Of a DNA stretch of 8,497 nucleotides, positions 1 to 6,402 are shown piece by piece; the stretch's first letter is position 1, and the number at the start of each line of letters is the position of its first letter. Both the position numbers and the translations under genes were made by a program. The notes under the pieces were generated by a model. That model did not search any database, was not told the origin of the DNA, and saw nothing but the letters and a program-made list of their open reading frames with translations. The DNA is from Bacteroidota bacterium (GTDB lineage Bacteria; Bacteroidota; Kryptoniia; Kryptoniales; JAKASW01). Where the stretch lies: NCBI GenBank assembly GCA_021796055.1, contig JAJYOS010000235.1, positions 1-8,497 on the forward strand. Reading direction: 5' to 3'.

Positions 1-59
1 CAGATTCGCCCGGTTTAATTCTCACGACCCGCTAATTCATCAGCTTATTCCTGACTGTC

Positions 60-1556
60 CTATCTAGGATTCAGAACCTCGCTTGCAGAGCGGTCCATAA
101 TTTCCCATATGCGCGGGATCCATTTTACATGTTCGGGCTTCATCAGGACTGATCTCAGACAGGTAATTGTTTCTGCGTCGCGCTCCATGCCGACTGATTC
201 GAGATCGAAAAATCGAGAGGGGAGTTCAGCGAGGGCAAGGTGAAGGTTCCGTTTCGCCGCTTCATCGAAGATCGCGCGGGACAGATCGGATGCTCTTGCG
301 ACGCTGTGTGCCACAGGCGCCCAAACGACGATGTCAAGTTCAGGCGGAAACGGCGCAATGAACCTTTCATCGGCCCGAATCCGCCCGTAAAGATCGAGGG
401 CGGCTGTCCGACAGCTCGATAAAGATTTTGCGAAGTCACTTCCATTCACGAGAGGAAGCATCCTTTGCGTCGCCCACAATCCAACGGCAGATGCGCCCGC
501 CCTTGAACATTCCAGACTTATTTCACCAAGATGAAGCTCCTCGGAGGTGAAGTACGTATAGGGAGAATCGTGCTTGTAGAACCTGGCGACCGTCGGATCA
601 TGAAACAGCACGCACCCGCAGGCGTATGGCTGCAAGCCATGCTTGTGCGGATCCACGACTATGGAGTCCGCCTCACCGATCCGGTCAAACACCGCGCGGG
701 TCTCCTTCGTGAGATTATCAGCGAGCACAAAATAACCGCCGTAAGCGGAGTCGGCATGGAGACGAAATCCATATTCCTCGCGAAGTTCGAGTAGTTCACA
801 GAGAGGATCTATGGCACCGGTGGCGGTCGAGCCTACGGTAGCGATCACCGTCCCTACGTCTCCGGCATCCAGAATGGGTTTCAAAGCGTGAATGTCCATT
901 CTACCGCTACCATCGGAAGGGACGGACTGGAATCTCAAACCGAGGACGGCGCTGATCCTGGAATGCGTGTAATGCGCCTGCTCCGAAGCTACGATTTTCT
1001 TGCCGGGATTCATCTGACCAGCGACCCACAGCGCCTCGAGATTGGCCATCGTCCCGCCGCCGGTGAGATGGCCGAGATGAGTCTTCCAGCCGAACATATG
1101 CGCGATGTCGGCAACGGCTTCTTTTTCCATTCTGGAACTCGCGCGCCCGCCGTCGAGCGCATGGTTATTCGGGTTGATCCACATCGAAAGCATGTAGGCC
1201 GCGCGCGCGATCGGATGAGGAGGCTTCAGCATTTGCCCAGCGTACAGCGGATGGAAGTATGGGTAGTTGTCCTGCATCCGATCGGCAACCTCCAGCATGA
1301 CCTTCTCGAAGTCGCGTCTGTTGCCCGGAGCAACTTCAGTGGCGGGCAAACCTGCGAACCCCTTTTCAAGTCTGTCGAGAGCGGAACGGAGGATATCCAG
1401 GGTGTCTTTCTCAAAGGCAAATGAGGATCGGCTAACTTTTCGCACGCCAGGAATCTTATTACCGGCCCGCGTTCTCGGCCTCCCTCTTCCGACTTGCCTT
1501 GCGGCGTTCAGCGATGGATTATTTTTTTTACTGACGCGACCATTACTTTTCGCCAT
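60..1556 (-). CDS. Group II PLP-dependent decarboxylase, substrate unknown
   Basis: A 498-residue fold-type I pyridoxal-phosphate enzyme, most like the group II amino-acid decarboxylases (glutamate, aromatic amino acid, tyrosine). Visible signatures in order are the substrate-side NPNNHALDGG segment (about 128-137), the glycine-rich cofactor loop TGGGTMAN (165-172), SEQAHYTHS (191-199) with the PLP-stacking His195, HADSAYGG (267-274) with Asp269 for the pyridine nitrogen, and DPHKHG (302-307) with Lys305 as the Schiff-base lysine. The core therefore looks catalytically intact. It is probably cytosolic, since no signal peptide or membrane span is seen. The ATG at 1556 is supported by a GGAGG 5 nt upstream, so the odd basic first 45 residues, including GRGRPRTR at 23-30, are likely translated. 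The neighbours do not indicate a substrate. Decarboxylase is the best call from family knowledge, but a lyase of the same fold cannot be excluded. Confidence 0.88.
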   Translation of the reverse strand: MAKSNGRVSKKNNPSLNAARQVGRGRPRTRAGNKIPGVRKVSRSSFAFEKDTLDILRSALDRLEKGFAGLPATEVAPGNRRDFEKVMLEVADRMQDNYPYFHPLYAGQMLKPPHPIARAAYMLSMWINPNNHALDGGRASSRMEKEAVADIAHMFGWKTHLGHLTGGGTMANLEALWVAGQMNPGKKIVASEQAHYTHSRISAVLGLRFQSVPSDGSGRMDIHALKPILDAGDVGTVIATVGSTATGAIDPLCELLELREEYGFRLHADSAYGGYFVLADNLTKETRAVFDRIGEADSIVVDPHKHGLQPYACGCVLFHDPTVARFYKHDSPYTYFTSEELHLGEISLECSRAGASAVGLWATQRMLPLVNGSDFAKSLSSCRTAALDLYGRIRADERFIAPFPPELDIVVWAPVAHSVARASDLSRAIFDEAAKRNLHLALAELPSRFFDLESVGMERDAETITCLRSVLMKPEHVKWIPRIWEIMDRSASEVLNPR

Positions 1557-1560
1557 ACCG

Positions 1561-1680
1561 GCCTCCGCTTCCTTCAGGATTGATTTCTGTCGGATAATTT
1601 AAGAACTGGAGCAGAGCCAAACCAACTTGCCCGCTGAAGAGTTGGGAGTAAGTCCAGTTGAAAGATCATACGGCGGAGGC
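1561..1680 (-). promoter_or_regulatory. Leader inverted repeat that could mask the decarboxylase ribosome binding site
   Basis: On the minus strand GCCTCCGC (1680-1673) is an exact reverse complement of GCGGAGGC (1568-1561), and the second copy contains the Shine-Dalgarno. If the transcript starts upstream of 1680, an 8-bp GC-rich helix could close the ribosome binding site. The 104 nt between the arms show no recognisable riboswitch, and no convincing promoter was found in this leader. The pairing is seen directly. A regulatory role is inferred. Confidence 0.3.
1562..1566 (-). promoter_or_regulatory. Shine-Dalgarno of the decarboxylase gene
   Basis: GGAGG on the minus strand lies 5 nt before the ATG at 1556. 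It decides the start, because a start further in would discard the basic N-terminal tail but would have no comparable ribosome binding site. The same bases lie in an 8-mer that is perfectly complementary to 1673-1680 upstream (see the leader entry). Confidence 0.75.
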
Positions 1681-1706
1681 AAAGGGACCATCTCTCCATT
1701 TATCAA

Positions 1707-1729
1707 CTCGGGACGACTTTCGTCCCGAG
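1707..1729 (-). terminator. Strong hairpin between the hydrolase and decarboxylase genes
   Basis: CTCGGGACGA (1707-1716) and TCGTCCCGAG (1720-1729) form a perfect 10-bp stem with a 3-nt loop, or a 9-bp stem with a 5-nt loop. It lies 52 nt past the stop of the secreted hydrolase gene and 150 nt before the decarboxylase start, both on the minus strand. Downstream on the minus strand the sequence is TTGATAAATGG, not a run of T, so it is not a textbook intrinsic terminator. It could be a weak or factor-assisted terminator, an mRNA 3'-end stabiliser, or one copy of a dispersed palindromic repeat. The symmetry means it would fold on either strand. Confidence 0.45.
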
Positions 1730-1781
1730 CGACTAATTGGGTGAGAGATTAAGATGGCGGACTGGTCGGCCTTTTCTACGT

Positions 1782-3206
1782 TTAACGCTCGTCGCGTGTC
1801 ACCTTGAGTATCCACTTAGTAACTGTGCTGAGCGCTCTCGGGGAAATCGCCTCCTTGATCATTCCGTACTCGAGCGGCGAACCGGTTTTGGCGGTCTGGA
1901 AGAGATGGTTGAGGCCTTTCATTTCTACAAGCTTGAAATTCCTGTTGCCCCCCTTCCGAAGCGCCTTCCGAACGGCAGGCATATTCTCCGCCGGAGGAAC
2001 CTGCAGGTCCTTGCTTCCCCAGAGTGCAAGCACCGGGCACTTAACCTTCTCAAGCGCTGGTCGCGGATCGTAAGAAACGAATTCCCTGTACCAAGGCGAG
2101 AGCAGTTCCGAGACCGAGGCGTTTGCGGCAGCAGCCTGCTCTTTGTTTTCCTTTTCAAGGATATCTCTCAATTTGAGCGCTGCCCGAGCGGAATCTTTCT
2201 CCGTCCTGACAATAGTGAGAATCCTCCTCTCCAGGGCCAGCGCGGAATCGAGTGAACTCTTCTTCACTCCCGAGGCCTTATCTATCAAAGCGACCTGGCT
2301 CATTACGATTTTGTATCCCGGAACGCCTGGTCCTCCAAGCATAACGATGAAGGCAACGCTCTTTGAGCGGTCTGCGACGATCGGCGCAATCTCCGCCCCT
2401 TCACTATGACCGACAAGGCCTATCTCCTTGGGATCTACCTGCTTGACAGTCTTGAGGTACTCGACGCCAGCGAGCGCGTCAGAAGCAAATGCCAACGTCG
2501 TGGCAGCGCCATAATTTCCAGTGGACTGTCCGACGCCTCGCTTGTCGTAGCGTAGGACGGCAATGCCGTGTCGCGTCAGATAATCCGCTATCGCAAGAAA
2601 TATCTTATGGCCCGCGATAGTCTCGTTGCGAGTATTCGGACCTGATCCCGCGATAAGGAGTACCGCCGGGAACCGACCGATGGAATTCGGTAACGTAAGT
2701 GTGCCGCCGAGCGCAACATTCCCTTCGCTGTTCTTGAACGTTACGTCCTTTGAAATATATGGCGCTCCTCTCAAACTGTCCGACGGGCTCGACCCGCCTG
2801 ACCCCTCCTCTTTGGCGGGTTCGACATGAGGCGCGAAAAACAGTCCCGCGATTCGCGAACCTCTGTCGAAGACAACCTTCACATCTAATTTCGATTTGAC
2901 GAACTGGCAGGTCACGATCACTATGTTATACCCATTGAAATCAAACGAAGTGTCGCTGAGTTCTTCCTGCAACTTTCCGGTTTGCTTGATGAGCGAAGTC
3001 CAAATCGCGCGAAGCCTTGATTCGGGAGCAGCCTTTTTCATAGTGCTGTCAAAGTTGGAAGTGACTTGGAAGTATTCTCCTTTATTGAGAAGCCCGATGA
3101 CCTTTCGAGCGGTCTTCACGTTGGCACCGTCCGATGCCATCGATCTGACCGGAACGATCAATATCATAGCAAAAAGAGTTATCGCAAGTAACAAATAGTT
3201 CTTCAT
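1782..3206 (-). CDS. Secreted alpha/beta hydrolase with DUF3887-like N-terminal domain
   Basis: A 474-residue exported hydrolase. Residues 1-24 form a signal peptide: a basic start, a hydrophobic core about 4-20, and a likely cleavage after SMA at 24. Residues about 30-125 resemble the DUF3887 domain often found in front of such hydrolases (ARKVIGLLNKGEYFQV and following). A low-complexity linker (about 129-145) leads into the alpha/beta hydrolase fold. Visible there are AGSGPNTRNE (186-195, oxyanion-hole region), RYDKRGVGQS (219-228), the nucleophile elbow GHSEG with Ser268, the probable catalytic Asp400 in WGSKD, and His434 in GLNH. All three triad residues are present. It probably hydrolyses an ester-type or peptidyl bond outside the cytoplasm, but the substrate is not readable. 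It lies alone, 126 nt after the sdpI-like gene. The ribosome binding site is weak. Confidence 0.87.
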   Translation of the reverse strand: MKNYLLLAITLFAMILIVPVRSMASDGANVKTARKVIGLLNKGEYFQVTSNFDSTMKKAAPESRLRAIWTSLIKQTGKLQEELSDTSFDFNGYNIVIVTCQFVKSKLDVKVVFDRGSRIAGLFFAPHVEPAKEEGSGGSSPSDSLRGAPYISKDVTFKNSEGNVALGGTLTLPNSIGRFPAVLLIAGSGPNTRNETIAGHKIFLAIADYLTRHGIAVLRYDKRGVGQSTGNYGAATTLAFASDALAGVEYLKTVKQVDPKEIGLVGHSEGAEIAPIVADRSKSVAFIVMLGGPGVPGYKIVMSQVALIDKASGVKKSSLDSALALERRILTIVRTEKDSARAALKLRDILEKENKEQAAAANASVSELLSPWYREFVSYDPRPALEKVKCPVLALWGSKDLQVPPAENMPAVRKALRKGGNRNFKLVEMKGLNHLFQTAKTGSPLEYGMIKEAISPRALSTVTKWILKVTRDER

Positions 3207-3332
3207 TTCTCAATTCCCGCTTTCCTGTTCTGTGTGTCTGATGGTTCTATGACAGCCATTATCGACGGTCCGTAAAGTTCGCCACATTAGATGCCTGGCT
3301 GGCCTCACGCCGTCCTTTTCGAATTCAGGATT

Positions 3333-3989
3333 TTAGCCCGCCTGGCTGCCTGTCTTCTGCAGCTTTTTGAAAATAAAAAACGAATATGCGTATGGAACAA
3401 TTGCCGCAACAATTAAAACGTACAGCCCTAACAAAGGCCTTAATTTCAAAGATACAAACACGATATAAACGATCCCCGCGAGAGTAAATAACCAGCCTCC
3501 CAATATGTGTGTCTTCTTCCAGACCATCTCCGATGAGATCGACCACGGTGACCTTATTCCGAAGAACCAATTCTGCGGCACCTTGGGCATATAATTGCCC
3601 ATCACGATGAAGAGGAGCCCGATCGCTATGCCGAATACGTTTACGCTCAGTATTTTGTCGTGCGCTCCTTTCAGAGTAATTAAGAAAATCACCGCCGTGA
3701 AGACGAGGACGACATCCCGCAATCTCAAAATCACATTAAACCTGGGCTCGATCTTTTTCTTCAGTGGATCGAAAAACGGAAGGAAGGTCAGCAATAAATA
3801 GACAAGCAAAAAAGGAAAGAGACCCGCGATGAAGAAGATCGGCTTTGTCATCCATCCATCCGGCTTTCCGTTCAAGCCAAAGTGACTCGGCACCACGCTT
3901 GGCAAGAGCGGGTAGTAATATGCTCCGACGATAACCATAGCAATAAACAGACACCAGGGAAGTATTTCGCGTTTCCAGCTTAGCTTCAT
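3333..3989 (-). CDS. sdpI: SdpI-like DUF1648 membrane protein
   Basis: A 218-residue integral membrane protein with about six predicted helices (roughly 11-30, 51-71, 90-107, 114-131, 160-180 and 184-207). Residues 27-49 (PLLPSVVPSHFGLNGKPDGW and on) match the DUF1648 pattern, with the P..VP.HFG..G.PD.W signature. Residues 131-165 (GNYMPKVPQNWFFGIRSPWS and on) match the SdpI C-terminal signature. In Bacillus subtilis SdpI gives immunity to the SdpC toxin and holds the repressor SdpR at the membrane when toxin is present. The start overlaps the upstream sdpR-like stop in an ATGA, with AAGGGG 8 nt before the ATG, so the pair is translationally linked. No sdpABC genes are in the window, so the ligand here is unknown. 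The family call is strong. The immunity function is an inference from homologues. Confidence 0.85.
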   Translation of the reverse strand: MKLSWKREILPWCLFIAMVIVGAYYYPLLPSVVPSHFGLNGKPDGWMTKPIFFIAGLFPFLLVYLLLTFLPFFDPLKKKIEPRFNVILRLRDVVLVFTAVIFLITLKGAHDKILSVNVFGIAIGLLFIVMGNYMPKVPQNWFFGIRSPWSISSEMVWKKTHILGGWLFTLAGIVYIVFVSLKLRPLLGLYVLIVAAIVPYAYSFFIFKKLQKTGSQAG

Positions 3990-4264
3990 TTTGATTTCCC
4001 CTTCTTGGTGAGTGAAGCCATGTATTCAAGTGCCATCTCAAAAATTGTCATGTTGAGCGAATATCGGATAAACTGTCCTTCGCGTGCAGTCTCCACAAGC
4101 TCCGCTCGTTTCAATATGTCGAGGTGATGTGAAAGAGTAGGCTGACTCACTTCTATCCGTTGAAGAAGTTCGGAAGGAGTGAGGTCTTCGCTCCGTAGAT
4201 TTTCAAGAACACGTCTCCTTGTGGGATCACTCAGCGCGGCAAATATGACACCAACGTTTTTCAT
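3986..4264 (-). CDS. sdpR: ArsR-family transcriptional repressor, SdpR-like
   Basis: A 92-residue winged-helix regulator of normal ArsR length. It opens with the family signature FAALSDPTRRRVLENL (8-23). The helix-turn-helix is at about 29-57 (TPSELLQRIEVSQPTLSHHL and on), with the recognition helix around SQPTLSHHLDIL. The wing is near EGQFIRYSL. No cysteine-rich metal site (such as ELCVC) is seen, and there are no cysteines at all. That argues against a thiol metal sensor and fits the SdpR branch. It is the first gene of a two-gene operon with the SdpI-like protein. In the B. subtilis model SdpR represses sdpRI and is released when SdpI captures it. A perfect palindrome at 4280-4303, 15 nt before its ATG, is the likely operator. 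The ribosome binding site is weak. Confidence 0.87.
   Translation of the reverse strand: MKNVGVIFAALSDPTRRRVLENLRSEDLTPSELLQRIEVSQPTLSHHLDILKRAELVETAREGQFIRYSLNMTIFEMALEYMASLTKKGKSK
3998..4003 (-). promoter_or_regulatory. Shine-Dalgarno of the sdpI-like gene, inside the sdpR end
   Basis: AAGGGG on the minus strand, 8 nt before the ATG at 3989, lies within the last codons of the sdpR-like gene. With the ATGA overlap it supports coupled translation of repressor and membrane protein. Confidence 0.6.
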
Positions 4265-4276
4265 CTCGATTACAAA

Positions 4277-4316
4277 ATTATATATGTAGAGTAATACATA
4301 TATCGATACAAGTCAA
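4277..4316 (-). promoter_or_regulatory. Probable sdpRI promoter
   Basis: On the minus strand TTGACT (4316-4311) is a good -35 box. At 17-nt spacing lies TACTCT (4293-4288), a weak -10, inside the palindrome. A perfect TATAAT (4282-4277) also exists, but 28 nt from TTGACT, which is too far to pair with it. It would need another -35. Either choice places the palindrome over the promoter. The exact start site is uncertain. Confidence 0.4.
4280..4303. promoter_or_regulatory. Candidate SdpR/ArsR operator palindrome
   Basis: ATATATGTA (4280-4288), a 6-nt spacer, and TACATATAT (4295-4303) form a perfect inverted repeat. It ends 15 nt upstream of the sdpR-like ATG. ArsR-family dimers typically bind AT-rich palindromes of about this size in their own promoters. 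The site covers the proposed -10 element, where a bound dimer would block RNA polymerase. The repeat is seen directly. Binding by the adjacent regulator is an inference. Confidence 0.6.
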
Positions 4317-4321
4317 GACAA

Positions 4322-4395
4322 AAAGGCGCCGCTTGCTTTGAACTGTGGCTTGGATGGTGTGGTCTTGTGGAGGCCTTGACTGTGGCAGCGCCTTT
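4322..4395. repeat. Spaced inverted repeat with internal direct repeat
   Basis: AAAGGCGC (4322-4329) is the exact reverse complement of GCGCCTTT (4388-4395), with 58 nt between. Pairing continues imperfectly inward (CGC against GGCA). Inside, ACTGTGGC occurs twice, at 4342-4349 and 4379-4386. Read on the minus strand, the second arm ends in TTTTTG, so it could close a long terminator-like hairpin behind the operon that ends at 4636. It could also be a remnant of a small palindromic element. Neither is proven. Confidence 0.35.
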
Positions 4396-4635
4396 GTTAC
4401 CCTCTTTACAACAAACTACGAACGACACATTAAGCCAATGTGAACTTGAGTTTAAGATGAGGATAAGCCTGACGGGAATGAGACAGAAAGTGTTGTGGCC
4501 TTCAGAGACAACGGAATTATGGACTGGTCAACTATTAGGTAGTCGTCCTAGGAAACCTGAGGCGCTTCTGAATGCCGAATTGAAACGGATCTCGACGCAA
4601 ACGGTTTTCCTCCGATAGTACGCTACCAATCCGCC

Positions 4636-5043
4636 CTATCTTGATTTCTTCTTCCTCGGGGCCTCTGCCGGCATCGCGCGCTTGTAAACGAGCCCATTCA
4701 CCCACGCGGCGACAATTATGAGAAAGCCGAGGGCCACGAGCCAGAGCATGCGGAACCATCCTCCTCCGAGCATCACTAAGAAACCTAACGAGCGCGTCGT
4801 ATCCGCGCCGCGTCCCAAGTATCTCTTCACATATTTCCCGAACGCGGATTGCTTCTCCCTGTCGAACTCCATCGTTCTTATCATGAAGAATGATATCACG
4901 AGCGACGGGACAAATCCAACGACGAGCCCCTCGATAAGGAGATGAAGCCAGAAAAGATATACCGCGACAAATGCCGCCACTACATCGGTGACCATTTTGA
5001 ACGGATGTATCTGATGATAGAGTGTCTTATCTATGACGTTCAT
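4636..5043 (-). CDS. Small multi-pass membrane protein of unknown function
   Basis: A 135-residue protein that I do not recognise as a named family. Hydrophobic segments lie at about 17-33, 37-56, 84-98 and 100-119, giving three or four membrane helices. Between the second and third is a charged loop (about 58-84, MEFDREKQSAFGKYVKRYLG and on). The C-terminus is strongly basic (PRKKKSR), probably cytosolic by the positive-inside rule. The N-terminal LYHQIHPFKMVTD looks like a conserved family motif and may be an amphipathic entry segment. A GGAG 5 nt before the ATG supports the start. It lies 18 nt after the hflX stop on the same strand, so it is probably cotranscribed with hflX and the BatA/vWA gene. 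No catalytic motif is evident. Confidence 0.75.
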   Translation of the reverse strand: MNVIDKTLYHQIHPFKMVTDVVAAFVAVYLFWLHLLIEGLVVGFVPSLVISFFMIRTMEFDREKQSAFGKYVKRYLGRGADTTRSLGFLVMLGGGWFRMLWLVALGFLIIVAAWVNGLVYKRAMPAEAPRKKKSR

Positions 5044-5048
5044 TGATT

Positions 5049-5052
5049 CTCC
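5049..5052 (-). promoter_or_regulatory. Shine-Dalgarno of the small membrane-protein gene
   Basis: GGAG on the minus strand, 5 nt before the ATG at 5043, sits in the 18-nt gap after the hflX stop. It shows that this short frame is independently translated. Confidence 0.6.
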
Positions 5053-5061
5053 GTCTATTGG

Positions 5062-6357
5062 TCAGGCGTATATTTCGCGCTTGAGTTTTTCCCAGTCTTT
5101 TTTCCTCATGCGTACCTTCAGCTGGAAGCTCTCAGGTTGATCGCCCCCTCCAAACGATCCTGTAGATTGAACGAATTCCGCGACCGAGAGTATCTTCGCC
5201 AGTTTCTCCGGCTGCGTTGGCTTTATTCGAAAAGACTTCTCGACAATATCCGACCCCATAAGCTCGAGCATTTTTTCCTTGAGCTGGTTCAGGTTGATAT
5301 GCCGTTCCGCTGAAATGGCGACCGAGCTACCGTTGAATTCGTTCAGCACGCTCCTGACGAGACCGAACTCGGCGACACGGTCCACTTTGTTGAACACTAT
5401 TACCGTCGGCTTATCGGCGCATCCGAGCTGCGTCAAGGTCTCGTTGACCACATCGATCTGCTCGCGGAAAGTCGGGCTGGAAATATCTACGACATGCAGT
5501 ATGTAATCGGCGAAAGCGACCTCTTCCAACGTCGATTTAAATGACGCGACGAGATCAGGAGGGAGCTTTCGGATGAATCCCACGGTATCAACGAGGAGGC
5601 ACTGGATCGAACTGCTAAGGAATGTCTTACGCGTGAAAGTATCGAGCGTGGCAAAGAGCCTGTTCTCCACGAAAGTCTCAGCGCCGCTGAGCGCGTTCAT
5701 AAGTGTCGACTTGCCTGCGTTGGTATAACCGACAAGGGCAAATTTAGGAAACTCGTTTCTCTGCGCTCTCCTAAGCTCGCGTTGACCGGCGATGTCGTCC
5801 AGCTTCTCACGCAGGGCCGATATTCGCTTCTTGATCACCCTGCGGTCGACTTCGATCTGCTTCTCGCCAGGTCCTCTCGTGCCGATCACGCCGTATTGTT
5901 TCGAGAAGTGCTGCCACTGACCGGCAAGCCTCGACATATTGTATTTTAGCTGCGCCATCTCAACCTGCAGCTTCGCCTCGCGGCTCCTCGCCCGAAGAGC
6001 GAAGATATCCAGTATCAGCCCGCTTCTGTCAAGGACCCTCTTCTTAATGATCGTTTCGAGATTCCTTATCTGAACCCCGGAAAGGTCGTCGTCGAATATA
6101 ACTAGATTAATATCCTCGAATTCACATATCTGGCCTATCTCTTCAGCCTTCCCCTTTCCGATGAAGTACGCCGGATCGGCGGATTGTCTCTCCTGAAAAA
6201 CAGACCTCACGACTCTTGCGCCCGCTGTATCCGCGAGAAGTACAACCTCGTTGACATACTCTTCAACATGCACGCGTTCGTCATTTTTGAACATCACCCC
6301 TACAACGAGCGCACGATCAAGCTTATCGCTGGTTGAAATCAACTTCTTTTTTAACAC
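5062..6357 (-). CDS. hflX: HflX ribosome-associated GTPase
   Basis: A 431-residue GTPase of normal HflX length. HflX binds the 50S subunit and splits stalled or stressed ribosomes; in E. coli it was first linked to phage lambda lysogeny. The N-terminal HflX domain (about 14-120) carries YFIGKGKAEEI (64-74). It is followed by the coiled-coil/linker helix with GTRGPGEKQIEVDRR (159-173). The G domain has G1 GYTNAGKS (210-217), G2 around FATLDTFTR (235-243), G3 DTVGF (257-261), G4 NKVD (323-326) and G5 at SAE (349-351). The C-terminal domain (about 370-431) is complete. The chosen start is a GTG with only a weak upstream purine run (AAAAAGTGAG). The frame is open back to the stop of the preceding gene, with no better initiator in those 15 codons. 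It sits 45 nt downstream of the BatA/vWA gene. Confidence 0.95.
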   Translation of the reverse strand: MLKKKLISTSDKLDRALVVGVMFKNDERVHVEEYVNEVVLLADTAGARVVRSVFQERQSADPAYFIGKGKAEEIGQICEFEDINLVIFDDDLSGVQIRNLETIIKKRVLDRSGLILDIFALRARSREAKLQVEMAQLKYNMSRLAGQWQHFSKQYGVIGTRGPGEKQIEVDRRVIKKRISALREKLDDIAGQRELRRAQRNEFPKFALVGYTNAGKSTLMNALSGAETFVENRLFATLDTFTRKTFLSSSIQCLLVDTVGFIRKLPPDLVASFKSTLEEVAFADYILHVVDISSPTFREQIDVVNETLTQLGCADKPTVIVFNKVDRVAEFGLVRSVLNEFNGSSVAISAERHINLNQLKEKMLELMGSDIVEKSFRIKPTQPEKLAKILSVAEFVQSTGSFGGGDQPESFQLKVRMRKKDWEKLKREIYA

Positions 6358-6402
6358 CTCACTTTTTGAATCATAAGCTTCACTTAAATATAATCTCTTC
6401 GT

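Larger units (their letters stand above)
4265..4635. other. 371-nt intergenic region without a supported gene
   Basis: This gap lies between the end of the small membrane-protein gene and the start of the sdpR-like gene. The end near 4265-4320 holds the sdpRI promoter and palindrome. The stretch 4322-4395 has an inverted repeat and a short direct repeat (separate entry). From about 4400 to 4635 I see no gene, RNA or convincing terminator. An 83-codon plus-strand frame from a GTG at 4367 has no recognisable domain and looks like chance. The region may hold a decayed gene, but nothing in the sequence proves it. Confidence 0.5.

Noticed and set aside
1..59. Short sequence after the decarboxylase stop
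   Set aside because: No hairpin with a T-run, no promoter and no gene start could be supported in these 59 bases.
888..1424. Plus-strand open frame of 178 codons opposite the decarboxylase
   Set aside because: It is antisense to the conserved PLP-binding core, shows no family motif, and its composition follows from the codon use of the real gene.
1737..2255. Plus-strand open frame of 172 codons opposite the hydrolase 3' end
   Set aside because: It is antisense to the part of the hydrolase that encodes the catalytic Asp and His, and shows no domain or ribosome binding site of its own.
3207..3332. Possible promoter for the hydrolase (GATAAT on the minus strand)
   Set aside because: No acceptable -35 box lies at the right distance, so it was not listed as a feature.
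3293..3348. Direct repeat GCCTGGCTG at 3293-3301 and 3340-3348
   Set aside because: One copy lies in the coding end of the sdpI-like gene and the other just after it. The repeat is only 9 bp with no further symmetry, so it is likely chance.
4367..4618. Plus-strand open frame of 83 codons in the intergenic gap, starting with GTG
   Set aside because: It has no recognisable domain, no convincing Shine-Dalgarno, and begins inside an inverted repeat. It looks like a chance frame.
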